This document shows positions 9,878 to 18,870 of a stretch of DNA of 64,000 bases, piece by piece (the first letter of the stretch is position 1; each line of letters begins with the position of its first letter). The stretch spans positions 1 to 64,000 of the forward strand of contig NZ_SAUZ01000015.1 of assembly GCF_004022215.1 (NCBI RefSeq), in the 5' to 3' direction. This DNA is from Paenirhodobacter populi. GTDB taxonomy: Bacteria; Pseudomonadota; Alphaproteobacteria; Rhodobacterales; Rhodobacteraceae. The notes under the pieces are model-generated. The model did not search any database, was not told the DNA's origin, and saw only the letters and a list, made by a program, of their open reading frames with translations. A program made the position numbers and the translations under genes.

Positions 9878-10102
9878 TCAGGATGGCGGCGAAACCGCTG
9901 GCCTCGGAGGCCACGTGTTTTCCGAGGCGGTCATCAGCCGGTCGATCGCGGCGGAATCCCCGCCCGCGACACGGGCGATGCTGCGTCCGAGCATGGTCGA
10001 CAGATCGGCAATGACCCCGGATGCCCGGTCGATGTCCTGATCCTTCAAGGCTTGAGTGACCTCGCCGGTGCAGAGCGAGGCGAGTTCGTCAAAGAACGCC
10101 AT
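9878..10102 (-). CDS. small hypothetical protein
   Basis: A 74-residue helical, acidic protein (starts MAFFDELASLCTGEV) preceded by a strong ribosome site (GAGGGGGG) seven bases before the ATG at 10102, which makes expression likely. I do not recognise the family. Near residue 62 the reading could continue more naturally in another frame (HVASEASGFAAILNL), so the original C-terminus may have been lost to a frameshift. No membrane segment or metal motif is visible. Confidence 0.45.
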   Translation of the reverse strand: MAFFDELASLCTGEVTQALKDQDIDRASGVIADLSTMLGRSIARVAGGDSAAIDRLMTASENTWPPRPAVSPPS

Positions 10103-10471
10103 CACGCTTCCCCCCTCTGCATTCGTATCCGGGGCAATCCGAAGTCCATCCTGTCCTGGATTGCGAGCATGTCGTTGGGGTTTCGCGCCGACGCTCCCGC
10201 TGGCATGTTGCCCGTGATTGTTGATGGCTGCGCCATCCTTGGCGTGATCGTCTTTGGTGGCTATGCTCACCTTGAACGCCGGGTTATGATTGCGGCGTGG
10301 CCGTCTCGCATGGAAGGTCCAGTTGTCCGGGCCGTTCAGATTTTCGCAGTCAACGTTGATCTGGCGCTTTTCAAGGGAGCTCCATCCAGATTGGAGCATG
10401 TCATGCCTGCCGAGTTGGAGGCGGGCATGAATGTTCCCATTGCGGTTGGCTGTGACAGTGCGCCGCCCTTG
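10103..10471. other. intergenic region, nothing recognised
   Basis: About 370 bases between the nitrilase gene and the small hypothetical gene, both on the minus strand. No reading frame with family character, no RNA gene and no repeat was found. Confidence 0.4.
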
Positions 10472-11395
10472 TCAGCTTTGAAACTTCACCGTCTGCTTGG
10501 TGCGCTCATCGACGTTCAGCGAGAATACATCCGGCCGCGCGTAATGCCCGACAACATCGAAATCATAGCGCGCACGCACAATGTCGGTCAGGTCGATCCC
10601 GGCGGTCAGCAGGCCGGTTTCGTTCCTCAGCGGGCCTGCAAGAATATCCCCGAGCGGCCCGACGATCACGCTGTTGCCCTGGATAAGCGGGCGCGCGGGG
10701 TCCCAATGCGGAACGTCGACACCCAAGGCCGCGGGGGAAGGCTGGACCTGACAGGCGCTGATGACGAACATCCGGCCTTCATGCGCGATATGGCGCATCG
10801 AGGCCTGCCAGATATCGCGTTCATCCACCGTCGGCGCGCACCAGATCTGGACCCCCTTTGCGTACATCGCGGTGCGGAGCAGCGGCATGTGGTTTTCCCA
10901 GCAGATCGCGGCACCGATCCGGCCGGCAGGGGTCTCCACCACGGGCAGGGTCGAACCATCGCCTTGCCCCCAGATCAGCCGCTCGGTGCCGGTCGGCATC
11001 AGCTTGCGATGTTTGCCGACAAGCCCTTCTGCGGGAGAAAAGAAGAGCGCCGTGCAAAACAGACTGCTACCGGCGCGCTCGATCACGCCCACGACCAGAT
11101 GGGCGCCCGTCCGCTGGGAAAGCTGGGCCAGTTCCCCGGTTTCGGCGCCCGGAACGTCTACGGCATTGTCGTAATAGCGCTCGAATGCCATACGCCCCTC
11201 CGGCTGGCGGTATCCCAGATAGGTGCCGAATATCTCGCCCTTCGGATAGCCGCCAAGCAGGGCCTCGGGCATGACCACAAGGCTCGCCCCGGCCTCGCGG
11301 ATCTGCGTCTCGAACGAAAGGATGTGTTCGAGTGTCGCGGCTTTCCCCTCGGGGGAGGAGCCGATCTGCAGGGCGGCAACGATGGATTTCGACAT
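10472..11395 (-). CDS. nitrilase (C-N hydrolase)
   Basis: A 307-residue enzyme of the nitrilase branch of the carbon-nitrogen hydrolase family, expected to hydrolyse organic nitriles to carboxylates in the cytoplasm. The catalytic triad is complete: E44 ([14 protein letters not shown]), K131 ([13 protein letters not shown]) and C165 ([14 protein letters not shown]). The CWEN and GTERL signatures separate true nitrilases from amidases and cyanide-hydratase-like members. The substrate cannot be deduced. It stands alone on the minus strand. Confidence 0.92.
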   Translation of the reverse strand: MSKSIVAALQIGSSPEGKAATLEHILSFETQIREAGASLVVMPEALLGGYPKGEIFGTYLGYRQPEGRMAFERYYDNAVDVPGAETGELAQLSQRTGAHLVVGVIERAGSSLFCTALFFSPAEGLVGKHRKLMPTGTERLIWGQGDGSTLPVVETPAGRIGAAICWENHMPLLRTAMYAKGVQIWCAPTVDERDIWQASMRHIAHEGRMFVISACQVQPSPAALGVDVPHWDPARPLIQGNSVIVGPLGDILAGPLRNETGLLTAGIDLTDIVRARYDFDVVGHYARPDVFSLNVDERTKQTVKFQS

Positions 11396-11599
11396 GGGGG
11401 CTCCGAGATGTTGGGAAGGCAGTATCGCCCGATCCTTTCACCTCTGAAACCAGCAATCAATCGTGCTTCGGCGCGATGATGCATTGTTCATCCGTGCGGG
11501 ATTCCTGTATTTGGTTCAGTGGGTTAGGATTGTGAAATGAGAAAGGCGGTTCCTCCGGCGCATATGGCGGTCCTGTGACGCGGCGATGGCATCAGGTGG

Positions 11600-11920
11600 G
11601 TGACCTACCGCATTCGTTTCCATCCGTGGGTTGCCGACGACCTTGACTGGATTGCCGGGTGGATCTCTGACCACGCCGGTTCGTCCGGCGCGGCAGCGAA
11701 GCTCGACGAAATCGAGCAGGTGATTGGCAGCCTTGCGGTGACCCCACACAAGAGGAACAGGCGCGACGAGATTGCACAGGGGCTTCGGGCGATCCCGGCA
11801 GGACGGCAGGGTATCATTGTATTCGCGATTGATGATGATGATATTCGGGACGCTCTCATCTATGCTGTAGGTTACGGTGGGTGGATTGAATTCGGCAGAG
11901 CAAGGCGCGTAGTTGAGTGA
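11600..11920 (+). CDS. RelE/ParE-superfamily toxin, apparently alone
   Basis: A 106-residue protein with a GTG start. The pattern FHPWVADDLDWIAGWISDH, a helical middle (LDEIEQVIGSLAVTPHK) and a beta-rich end (IIVFAIDDDDIRDALIYAV) fits RelE/ParE toxins, which inhibit translation or gyrase. Such toxins normally follow a small antitoxin gene, but I find no antitoxin-like frame immediately upstream or downstream. It may be an orphan, inactive, or paired with a distant antitoxin. It lies 17 bases from the recombinase stop codon, at the likely edge of the mobile element. Confidence 0.65.
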   Translation: MTYRIRFHPWVADDLDWIAGWISDHAGSSGAAAKLDEIEQVIGSLAVTPHKRNRRDEIAQGLRAIPAGRQGIIVFAIDDDDIRDALIYAVGYGGWIEFGRARRVVE

Positions 11921-11937
11921 CCGTTGCGTGCGAGGCC

Positions 11938-13671
11938 TCAGTCGGCTATTTCTGGACAGGGTAGGATGATCGCCTTTGATATTGCGAAACAGTTTGTAGA
12001 TCTTGCCCCCGCAACCATTGAGACCGACAATCCCGCCAACCTATTGGCAGGTTTTGTCTTTTTTGCGGTCTGCCCGCTGTCCCGCCGCTCGATCCAGTTC
12101 AGGATCGCGCCGAGTTCCCCATAAAGCACCGCGTCGATCTCGCCCCGGTTCGGGCCTGGTGTGAGCACGATCTTCTCGATCAGCACCCGCATCGTGGCCG
12201 CGGCCTCCTGCCGCTCCTCGGGCTGATTCAGCGCCTCGATCAGCCGGGCGATCTTCCTAGCATAGACGGTCGCCGCGCTCGGCAGCATGTCGGGCATGTC
12301 CCTCGGGGCATCGGCGAGCAAGGCGGTCAGTTCGTGTTTGCGGGCTTCCAGCCCGGTCATCTTCTCCTTCATCGACGGATGATACATGCCGTCGGCGATG
12401 GCCTCGACGATCTGGGCGATCTGCCTGTCGATCTTGGCCAGCTCGTTCTGCCAACCGGCAGTGCTAGCGCGATGCTCCCGGTTCAGCCGGTTGAGCTCCT
12501 CGGCATAGCTGCGGACCGCCGCCTCGGCCGCTTCCGGCGTCATCAACCGGTCTTTCAACCCGGCCAGAACCCGGTTCTCCAACTCCTCCCGAGGAATGGT
12601 CCGGCTGTTGTCGCATGTGCCTTTGGTCGCGTGGGTCGAGCAGGCGAAGCGGTCGGAGCCGCGAATGGCGTAGGGACCGCCGCAGCAGCCGCAGAACACG
12701 AGGCCCGACAGCAGGGTCTTCGGCCGGTGGGTGCCGTTGAGGCGGTTCTGCCGGTGATGGCGGCGCACGCCTTCTCCGACATTGGCATACTTCTCCGAAG
12801 TCGCGGCCTGCCGCGTCTTCACCGCCTGCCAGAGGTCGTCGTCGAGGATGCGCAGATGCGGCACCTCGGTGATGATCCATTCGGCTTCCGGGTTGATCCG
12901 CGAGACGCGCTTGCCGGTGGACGGGTCTTTCAGATAGCGGAGCCGGTTCCAGACCAGCCGACCGATATAGAGCTCGTTGTTCAGGATGCCGGTGCCGCGC
13001 TTCGCATGACCGTGGATCGTGGTGTCGTTCCACGCCCGCCCCTCGGGACCGGGCACCTTCTCGTCGTTCAGCGCCTTCGCGATGGCGCGCGGACTGATCC
13101 CGGCGGCGTAGTCGCGGCAGATACGGCGCACCACCTCCGCCTCGGTTGCGTCGATCTCGCGGTCGCCGCGGACGAGTTCGCCCCGATCGCCGATCCGGTT
13201 CACCACCTTGTAGCCGAAGCACAGCCCCCCGCCGGATTTGCCCTCCTCGACACGCCCGCGCAGCCCGCGATGGGTCTTGGCCGCGAGGTCCTTCAGGAAC
13301 AGGGCGTTCATCGTTCCCTTGAGGCCGACATGAAGCTCGGAAATCTCTCCCTCGGCCAGCGTGACGATGGGCACGCCCGCGAACTTCAGGTGTTTGAACA
13401 GTGTGGCGACGTCCGCCTGGTCGCGACTGATGCGATCCAGAGCCTCGGCCAGCACGATGTCGAACCGGCCTGCCTGCGCATCCTGCAGCAGCGTCTGGAT
13501 GCCCGGTCGCAGGATCACGCTCGATCCCGAGATCGCTGCGTCCTTATAGGTGCCGACCACCTGCCAGTCCTCGCGCTTCGCCTGCTCGCGGCAGATGCGG
13601 AACTGGTCTTCGATCGAGGCGGAACGCTGCTTCTCGTCGGAGTAGCGGGCATAGAGCGCGACACGCGTCAT
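11938..13671 (-). CDS. large serine recombinase (element integrase)
   Basis: A 577-residue site-specific recombinase expected to integrate and excise the element. The resolvase domain (1-140) carries nucleophile S11 (ARYSDEKQR) and the block ALDRISRD; a recombinase domain (about 165-290) and a zinc ribbon with C327, C330, C344 and C353 (CGCC, then ACSTHATKGTC) follow, then a coiled coil near 400-450. The last 30 residues look grafted on: the coding DNA there (11999-12017) copies the 3' end of an initiator tRNA. It may be transcribed together with the small gene at 13784-13987. Its promoter would lie right of 13987. Confidence 0.93.
   Translation of the reverse strand: MTRVALYARYSDEKQRSASIEDQFRICREQAKREDWQVVGTYKDAAISGSSVILRPGIQTLLQDAQAGRFDIVLAEALDRISRDQADVATLFKHLKFAGVPIVTLAEGEISELHVGLKGTMNALFLKDLAAKTHRGLRGRVEEGKSGGGLCFGYKVVNRIGDRGELVRGDREIDATEAEVVRRICRDYAAGISPRAIAKALNDEKVPGPEGRAWNDTTIHGHAKRGTGILNNELYIGRLVWNRLRYLKDPSTGKRVSRINPEAEWIITEVPHLRILDDDLWQAVKTRQAATSEKYANVGEGVRRHHRQNRLNGTHRPKTLLSGLVFCGCCGGPYAIRGSDRFACSTHATKGTCDNSRTIPREELENRVLAGLKDRLMTPEAAEAAVRSYAEELNRLNREHRASTAGWQNELAKIDRQIAQIVEAIADGMYHPSMKEKMTGLEARKHELTALLADAPRDMPDMLPSAATVYARKIARLIEALNQPEERQEAAATMRVLIEKIVLTPGPNRGEIDAVLYGELGAILNWIERRDSGQTAKKTKPANRLAGLSVSMVAGARSTNCFAISKAIILPCPEIAD
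11999..12017 (+). repeat. tRNA-fMet 3'-end-like sequence (possible attachment core)
   Basis: GATCTTGCCCCCGCAACCA matches the T-arm end, acceptor strand and CCA of alphaproteobacterial initiator tRNA (CCCCGCAACCA). On the opposite strand it encodes the recombinase residues MVAGARST, the start of the well-known spurious VAG-type tail that integrases acquire when their gene runs into a tRNA. No tRNA body flanks it, so it is a fragment. I read it as a past or present att core. Confidence 0.5.
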
Positions 13672-13783
13672 GGTCGGGTTCCCTGATGAGAATGAGCGGC
13701 GGATAGGCTGCGGGGCCGGATATGGCCGGCGGTGCGTAACGCGCTCCGGTCCCGGTCAGACAACCATCCTCGCCGCCGGATCG

Positions 13784-13987
13784 TCAAGTCCGGTGGGCGG
13801 GAGACCGCCGGCGCGCCTCGGCCCGCAACTGGCGTTCGAACTGCTCGCGGGCCATCTGCCGGCCGATCAGCCGGGCCAGCGCAAGGACCGCGTCATCGGC
13901 ATGCGCCAGGCGAAGCTCGCAAGAGGCTTCGTCATCCCCTGCGGGATGGATATCGATCCTGAGCCTGTTCCGATGTGGCTGCGCCAT
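13784..13987 (-). CDS. small hypothetical protein upstream of integrase
   Basis: A 67-residue charged protein (starts MAQPHRNRLRIDIHPAGDD) with Arg-rich C-terminus, read in the same direction as the recombinase and ending 112 bases before its start. A GGGAG site precedes the ATG at 13987. Its consistent alpha/beta-like pattern supports a real gene, possibly an accessory factor for recombination, but I do not recognise a family. Confidence 0.55.
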   Translation of the reverse strand: MAQPHRNRLRIDIHPAGDDEASCELRLAHADDAVLALARLIGRQMAREQFERQLRAEARRRSPAHRT

Positions 13988-14385
13988 TGCCGCGCTCCCG
14001 TCCGATCCGTGACCGGATCAGAAAGCAGCGCAACCAACCTCGTGGGAAGTCTCAGACTGCCAGCGTGCGGTGAATGGGATACCATGGCGTAGAAAAGGGA
14101 TGGTTTGCCGCGAGCCCCTTTCTATTCGCTCTTACGAAATATCGCCTCCAGAAGGCCACCTTGTCGAATCGGTTCCGAGCTTGCGAAGGTCTATTAAGAG
14201 GCTGTTGCAGTGGCGTTGCGACACCCCCCGGCTGCAGGGCTTCCATATGCGGCTATGGGTTGTGCTGCGGCAGGTCGTGGCGAGCGAGTCCGGATTAACC
14301 TGATGGGTTAATTTTTTCATCCTGACAGGTTGCAGTGTCCGGAGTCGAATGCTATATGTAGATGCATCCTGATGGAGGACCACAA
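13988..14385. other. divergent promoter region, integrase side / XRE side
   Basis: About 400 bases between leftward integrase genes and the rightward XRE gene. It should hold both promoters and the operators of the XRE repressor. I see an AT-rich segment (14295-14330) upstream of the XRE ribosome site, but no clear dyad repeated enough to name an operator, and no coding frame with family character. Confidence 0.45.
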
Positions 14386-14745
14386 ATGGCAACCACTGAA
14401 CTCGGAAAGGAACTGCGTCGCATCAGAATCACCGAAGAAGAACGGCTCATGGATATGGCCGATCGTCTTGGGAAATCCTCGGCTTTCATTTCCGCCCTGG
14501 AGCGCGGTTCCAAGAACCCACCTGCTGGCTTCGAGGATACCGTCATCAAGGCATACAACCTGCTTGGTGTCGCTGCGGAAGCGATAAGGAAAGCTGCGGA
14601 CCGCTCCCGGAAGGCGTTCGTAATTGAAGCAAACAGCCCTCTCGCACGCGACACCGCGAGCCTGATGGCCAGAAGGATGGACACCCTTTCGGATGATGAA
14701 CTCAAGAGCATCTTCGCAATTCTCACCAAGAAGGACGCCAAATGA
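14386..14745 (+). CDS. XRE-family HTH repressor
   Basis: A 119-residue DNA-binding protein. The helix-turn-helix lies at about 8-60 (LGKELRRIRITEEERLMDMA and SSAFISALERGSKNPP). I chose the ATG at 14386 because GGAGG stands seven bases upstream; an ATG at 14362 lacks one. The stop overlaps the next gene (ATGA), the usual coupling of a repressor with an ImmA/IrrE peptidase that cleaves it, so this pair probably controls induction or stress response of the element. Confidence 0.85.
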   Translation: MATTELGKELRRIRITEEERLMDMADRLGKSSAFISALERGSKNPPAGFEDTVIKAYNLLGVAAEAIRKAADRSRKAFVIEANSPLARDTASLMARRMDTLSDDELKSIFAILTKKDAK

Positions 14746-15281
14746 CGGGGATAGATTTTGTTGTCCCGGCAAGAAGCTGGGACAGCGTTGAGGGGGTCGC
14801 AAACGGCCTCCGACGACGGATGGGACTGGAGCATGAGCCTCACCTGCCGGTGATCGAGATCATCGAACTGGTTCTGGATCAACGCCTCGGACTCCTGAAT
14901 CTGGAGGTCGGTGATCACGACGAAATGGGTGGTGCTGAGGGCCTGACCTGCCCGCACGGGAAGTTCATCATGCTGCGGCAGGATGTCTATGACGGGGCTT
15001 GGCGCGGCGAGAACCGGCACAGGTTCACCACAGCGCATGAGCTTGGTCATTGGGCGATGCACACGAACATCTCGATGCAGCGCACGCGCAAGGGCGACGG
15101 AACTCCGGCCTACCGACTCGCCGAACCTCAGGCAAACCAGTTTGCCGGCGCGATCCTGATGCCGAAGGTATTCATCGACCCGCACTACGACGATGAAGAC
15201 GACTTGATGGAGCGTTTCGGGGTATCCCGTGATGCAGCCGCAAACCGGCTTCGTTACCTTCGAAAGAAGGTGGCGGCTTAA
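14742..15281 (+). CDS. ImmA/IrrE-family metallopeptidase
   Basis: A 179-residue zinc peptidase with the HExxH motif at H99-E100-H103 (TAHELGHWAMH). In ICEBs1 and relatives the ImmA protein cleaves the partner repressor when the host is in trouble and so induces transfer genes; the four-base overlap with the XRE gene supports the same role here. The C-terminal part (LAEPQANQFAGAILMP) is the conserved second half of the family. It could alternatively act as a stand-alone stress regulator. Confidence 0.87.
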   Translation: MTGIDFVVPARSWDSVEGVANGLRRRMGLEHEPHLPVIEIIELVLDQRLGLLNLEVGDHDEMGGAEGLTCPHGKFIMLRQDVYDGAWRGENRHRFTTAHELGHWAMHTNISMQRTRKGDGTPAYRLAEPQANQFAGAILMPKVFIDPHYDDEDDLMERFGVSRDAAANRLRYLRKKVAA

Positions 15282-15456
15282 CGAAAGAAGGCTCAGGTTG
15301 GCGCCCGAGCCCTCTCCGAAAATCTGCATCGTGCATGAGGGGCTCGACGATGCCGGGCCGATCAGGCGACGAAGATCAGTCTCCTTGAACAGGGCTGAGT
15401 ATATAATTCGTCTCACCTGATTTGGCAAGATACGCCCCGCCGAAGGAAACGGAACC

Positions 15457-15597
15457 GTGGAAAAGCATTCTTTGCCCCCGGCTCCCCCCGGTTATCGGTA
15501 CATCTTCCGCCCCTGGCGGAAGTGCCCGACGACTGGCCGCCCCCTGTTCGCTCGCGCGTTCGGGAAGCGTGCCTGGCCTCTCCTCGTCCCCGAGTGA
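15457..15597 (+). CDS. very small conserved-looking protein (46 aa)
   Basis: A GTG-started frame with ribosome site AAGGA ten bases upstream. The product is Pro/Trp/Arg-rich (PPAPPGYRYIFRPWRKC, ending AFGKRAWPLLVPE). I believe similar short proteins occur near ImmA genes in rhodobacterial elements, but this is from memory. It is followed 79 bases later by another very small gene, and both precede a strong terminator, which suggests a two-gene transcript. Function unknown. Confidence 0.55.
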   Translation: MEKHSLPPAPPGYRYIFRPWRKCPTTGRPLFARAFGKRAWPLLVPE

Positions 15598-15676
15598 GGT
15601 CATTTCCTGAGAAGGGGATGGGCGGCCGCGTGCCGCCCATAACCAGAATCATCATGCCATAACAAGGAGTTTCCAA

Positions 15677-15790
15677 ATGGCTAAGGGCACTTTCAAAATC
15701 GGTCGTAACGCCGGTACTGGCCGATTCACCACCGTGAAGACCGCGACCCAGAAGAAGACCACTCATGTGGTCGAAACCATCAAGAAGTAA
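15677..15790 (+). CDS. very small basic protein (37 aa)
   Basis: A 37-residue Lys/Thr-rich protein (begins MAKGTFKIGRNAGTGRF, ends VVETIKK) with AAGGAG eight bases before the ATG. The motif with repeated basic and hydroxyl residues resembles small proteins found in many alphaproteobacterial mobile elements; function unknown, nucleic-acid binding is possible. It ends eight bases before a perfect terminator hairpin. Confidence 0.65.
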   Translation: MAKGTFKIGRNAGTGRFTTVKTATQKKTTHVVETIKK

Positions 15791-15797
15791 CGTCATG

Positions 15798-15830
15798 AAG
15801 CTGGCCCTGTCCTGGGCCAGCTTCTCCCTT
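15798..15830 (+). terminator. Rho-independent-type terminator
   Basis: A perfect 10-bp stem (AAGCTGGCCC / GGGCCAGCTT) with a six-base loop, then a pyrimidine-rich run (CTCCCTT). It follows the 37-codon gene and separates it from the convergent aroG gene, and can serve both strands. Confidence 0.8.
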
Positions 15831-15868
15831 GTGCTATCGGGCAATGTGCTCGAGCCACACCCGACGCC

Positions 15869-16933
15869 TTATGCCGCCTGCCGTTGACCTGCCCTGACCG
15901 TCTTGGCGAGACTGTGGAGCATGGCGCGCGTCTCCTCCCAGCCGATGCAGCCATCGGTGATGCTCTGCCCATAGATCAGCGATCTGCCGGGCACCGCGTC
16001 CTGACGCCCGGCGACGAGGTTGCTCTCGATCATCACTCCGCGGATGCGCGTCTCGCCCGCGCCGATCTGCGCCGCGATATCCGCGATCACCGCAGGCTGG
16101 CGGGCCGGGTCCTTGCCGCTGTTGGCATGGCTGGCGTCGATCACGATGCCGGGGTCCACGCCCGCCTTCGCCGCCGCGGCCGAGACCGCCGCGATATCCG
16201 CCGCCGCGTAGTTCGGCCCGGCGCTGCCGCCGCGCAGCACCAGATGGCAATCGCGGTTGCCGGTGGTGGTGGCGATGCCCGCCCGCCCGTCCGGGCCGAT
16301 CGCCGGGAAGGCATGCGGCACGGCGGCTGCGCGGATCGCGTCGAGCGCGATCTGCACCCCGCCGTCGGTGCCGTTCTTGAACCCGACCGGGCAGGGCAGG
16401 CCCGAGGCGATCTGGCGGTGGATCTGGCTCTCGGTGGTGCGGGCTCCGATCGCGCCCCAGGCGATCAGGTCGGCGAAATACTGCGGCATGATCGGGTCGA
16501 GGAACTCGGTCGCCGCCGGCAGGCCCAGCCGGTTGATGTCGCGCAGCAGGCGGCGGGCGAGCGGCAGCCCGTCCTCGATCCGGTCGCTGCCGTCGAGATG
16601 CGGGTCGGTGGCGAGTCCCTTCCAGCCCACCGTGGTACGCGGCTTCTCGACATAGACGCGCATGACGATCTCCAGCCGGTCGGCCAGCGCCCGGCGCTCG
16701 GCCGCAAGGCGCGTGGCATAGTCGAGCGCCGCTTCGGGATCGTGGATCGAACAGGGGCCGACCACGACCAGCAGGCGGCGGTCGCGCCCGGTCAGGATGT
16801 CGCGGATCGCGGCGCGCGATCCGGTGACGAGATCCCGAACCGCATCGTCGATCGGGATATCCCGTGCAAGGTCGGCGGGTGAGGGCATGGGGCGCAGATC
16901 GGCGATGCGCGGAGTGTCGATCTCGGATGGCAT
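15869..16933 (-). CDS. aroG: class I DAHP synthase (first shikimate step)
   Basis: A 354-residue 3-deoxy-D-arabino-heptulosonate-7-phosphate synthase of the E. coli AroFGH type. It condenses phosphoenolpyruvate and erythrose-4-phosphate. The metal ligands of the family are present: C61 (VVVGPCSIHDPEAAL), the His of DASHANSGK, the Glu of VMIESNLV and the Asp of SITDGCIGW. The start at 16933 has an AGAGAAAGA ribosome site; a longer upstream frame covers the attenuator and is rejected. It sits as a single cargo gene between element genes and is controlled by the leader at 16978-17106. The enzyme uses Fe or Mn and is peroxide-sensitive in E. coli, which fits the theme of the 33-62 kb island, where aroB also occurs. 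Confidence 0.93.
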   Translation of the reverse strand: MPSEIDTPRIADLRPMPSPADLARDIPIDDAVRDLVTGSRAAIRDILTGRDRRLLVVVGPCSIHDPEAALDYATRLAAERRALADRLEIVMRVYVEKPRTTVGWKGLATDPHLDGSDRIEDGLPLARRLLRDINRLGLPAATEFLDPIMPQYFADLIAWGAIGARTTESQIHRQIASGLPCPVGFKNGTDGGVQIALDAIRAAAVPHAFPAIGPDGRAGIATTTGNRDCHLVLRGGSAGPNYAAADIAAVSAAAAKAGVDPGIVIDASHANSGKDPARQPAVIADIAAQIGAGETRIRGVMIESNLVAGRQDAVPGRSLIYGQSITDGCIGWEETRAMLHSLAKTVRAGQRQAA

Positions 16934-16977
16934 GGGTCTTTCTCTTTGCAAGAGGCCGACCGGGGGACTTGAAACAG

Positions 16978-17065
16978 AAAAGCCGCCGGTCGAACCAGCG
17001 GCTTCGGGGATCAGGTGTGGCGCATGCCTGGCTACACAGCAATCCGCGTCCGCTGGAGACAGCGG
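16978..17065 (-). promoter_or_regulatory. transcription attenuator of aroG
   Basis: Read on the minus strand: a 1:2 hairpin (CCGCTG-TCTC-CAGCGG, 17065-17050) overlaps the end of an aromatic-rich leader peptide. A terminator follows (17003-16981; arms AGCCGCTGGT and ACCGGCGGCT), with a T run starting at 16980. The CCAGCGG arm can instead pair with CCGCTGG of the terminator arm, giving the antiterminator. This is the classic amino-acid attenuation layout: stalling at the Phe/Tyr/Trp codons should favour antitermination. Confidence 0.75.
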
Positions 17066-17106
17066 AACCAATAAAACGATGCGGTGTAGGTGATGCGATG
17101 CGACAT
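17032..17106 (-). CDS. aroG leader peptide (24 aa)
   Basis: A 24-codon frame beginning ATG at 17106 and ending TAG at 17034-17032. It contains one Tyr early and then the run SFYWF, i.e. Phe-Tyr-Trp-Phe codons in a row, just before the first hairpin. Such runs sense charged aromatic tRNAs. The peptide itself has no expected function. Confidence 0.75.
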   Translation of the reverse strand: MSHRITYTASFYWFRCLQRTRIAV

Positions 17107-17187
17107 GCGCCCCTGCATAAGGGCGACAGACGCGGCTGTCACCTGATTTCTGCGGCGATGCGGACGCCCGCCGCTCCCTCGCTCGCT

Positions 17188-17487
17188 TCAAGGCTGCCTG
17201 AGGCCCGCTTCCTCGACCGCCTGTTCGAGGATCCGCCGATATCCGACCTTCGTCATCCATCTGGCCCGTTCGAGATGGCTTTCCCAGCAGCGCCGGGTCC
17301 GTTCGGGCTCGGCGGCCGGATCGCGATGCAGCACGATCTGCGCCACCTCGGTCCAGTCGGCATTCTCGGCGGCAGCGTCGAGCAGGCGCAGGTAGGTTAC
17401 GAAATGCGCCTCGTCGTAGAGGGTGATGTCGGGGCCGGTCGGGGCCTCGTCGTCGACATCGGGATCGAGTTCGGGCCGGATACGCAT
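17188..17487 (-). CDS. DUF2285-type element protein
   Basis: A 99-residue protein of the DUF2285 type common in alphaproteobacterial conjugative elements (DITLYDEAHFVTYLRLLDA, then VAQIVLHRDP and a C-terminal RARWMTKVGYRRIL). Its role is not known; some relatives are regulators of transfer or excision. ATG at 17487 follows an AAGGGA site. A second, longer DUF2285 gene lies at 21.4-22.2 kb. The intact IS110 element lies just upstream. Confidence 0.7.
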   Translation of the reverse strand: MRIRPELDPDVDDEAPTGPDITLYDEAHFVTYLRLLDAAAENADWTEVAQIVLHRDPAAEPERTRRCWESHLERARWMTKVGYRRILEQAVEEAGLRQP

Positions 17488-17575
17488 CGGTTCGTTTCCC
17501 TTCGGAGGAATGGTATCCGCGGTGCGCCCCCGCAAACCATCCTTGCCACCCTGGCGATCGGGAAGCGACTGTATC

Positions 17576-18870
<1,295 letters not shown>

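Noticed and set aside
9671-11479. 602-codon plus-strand frame over the nitrilase
   Set aside because: The nitrilase on the minus strand has its complete catalytic triad; the plus frame has no recognisable domain.
16934-17260. Upstream extension of aroG
   Set aside because: The added residues would be encoded by the attenuator hairpins and leader; the family N-terminus begins at the ATG at 16933.
17515-17545. Second copy of the tRNA-end-like attachment core (CCCCCGCAAACCA)
   Set aside because: It has an extra A within the ACCA end and lacks the T-arm bases; it is also close to the DUF2285 start, so the match is likely chance.
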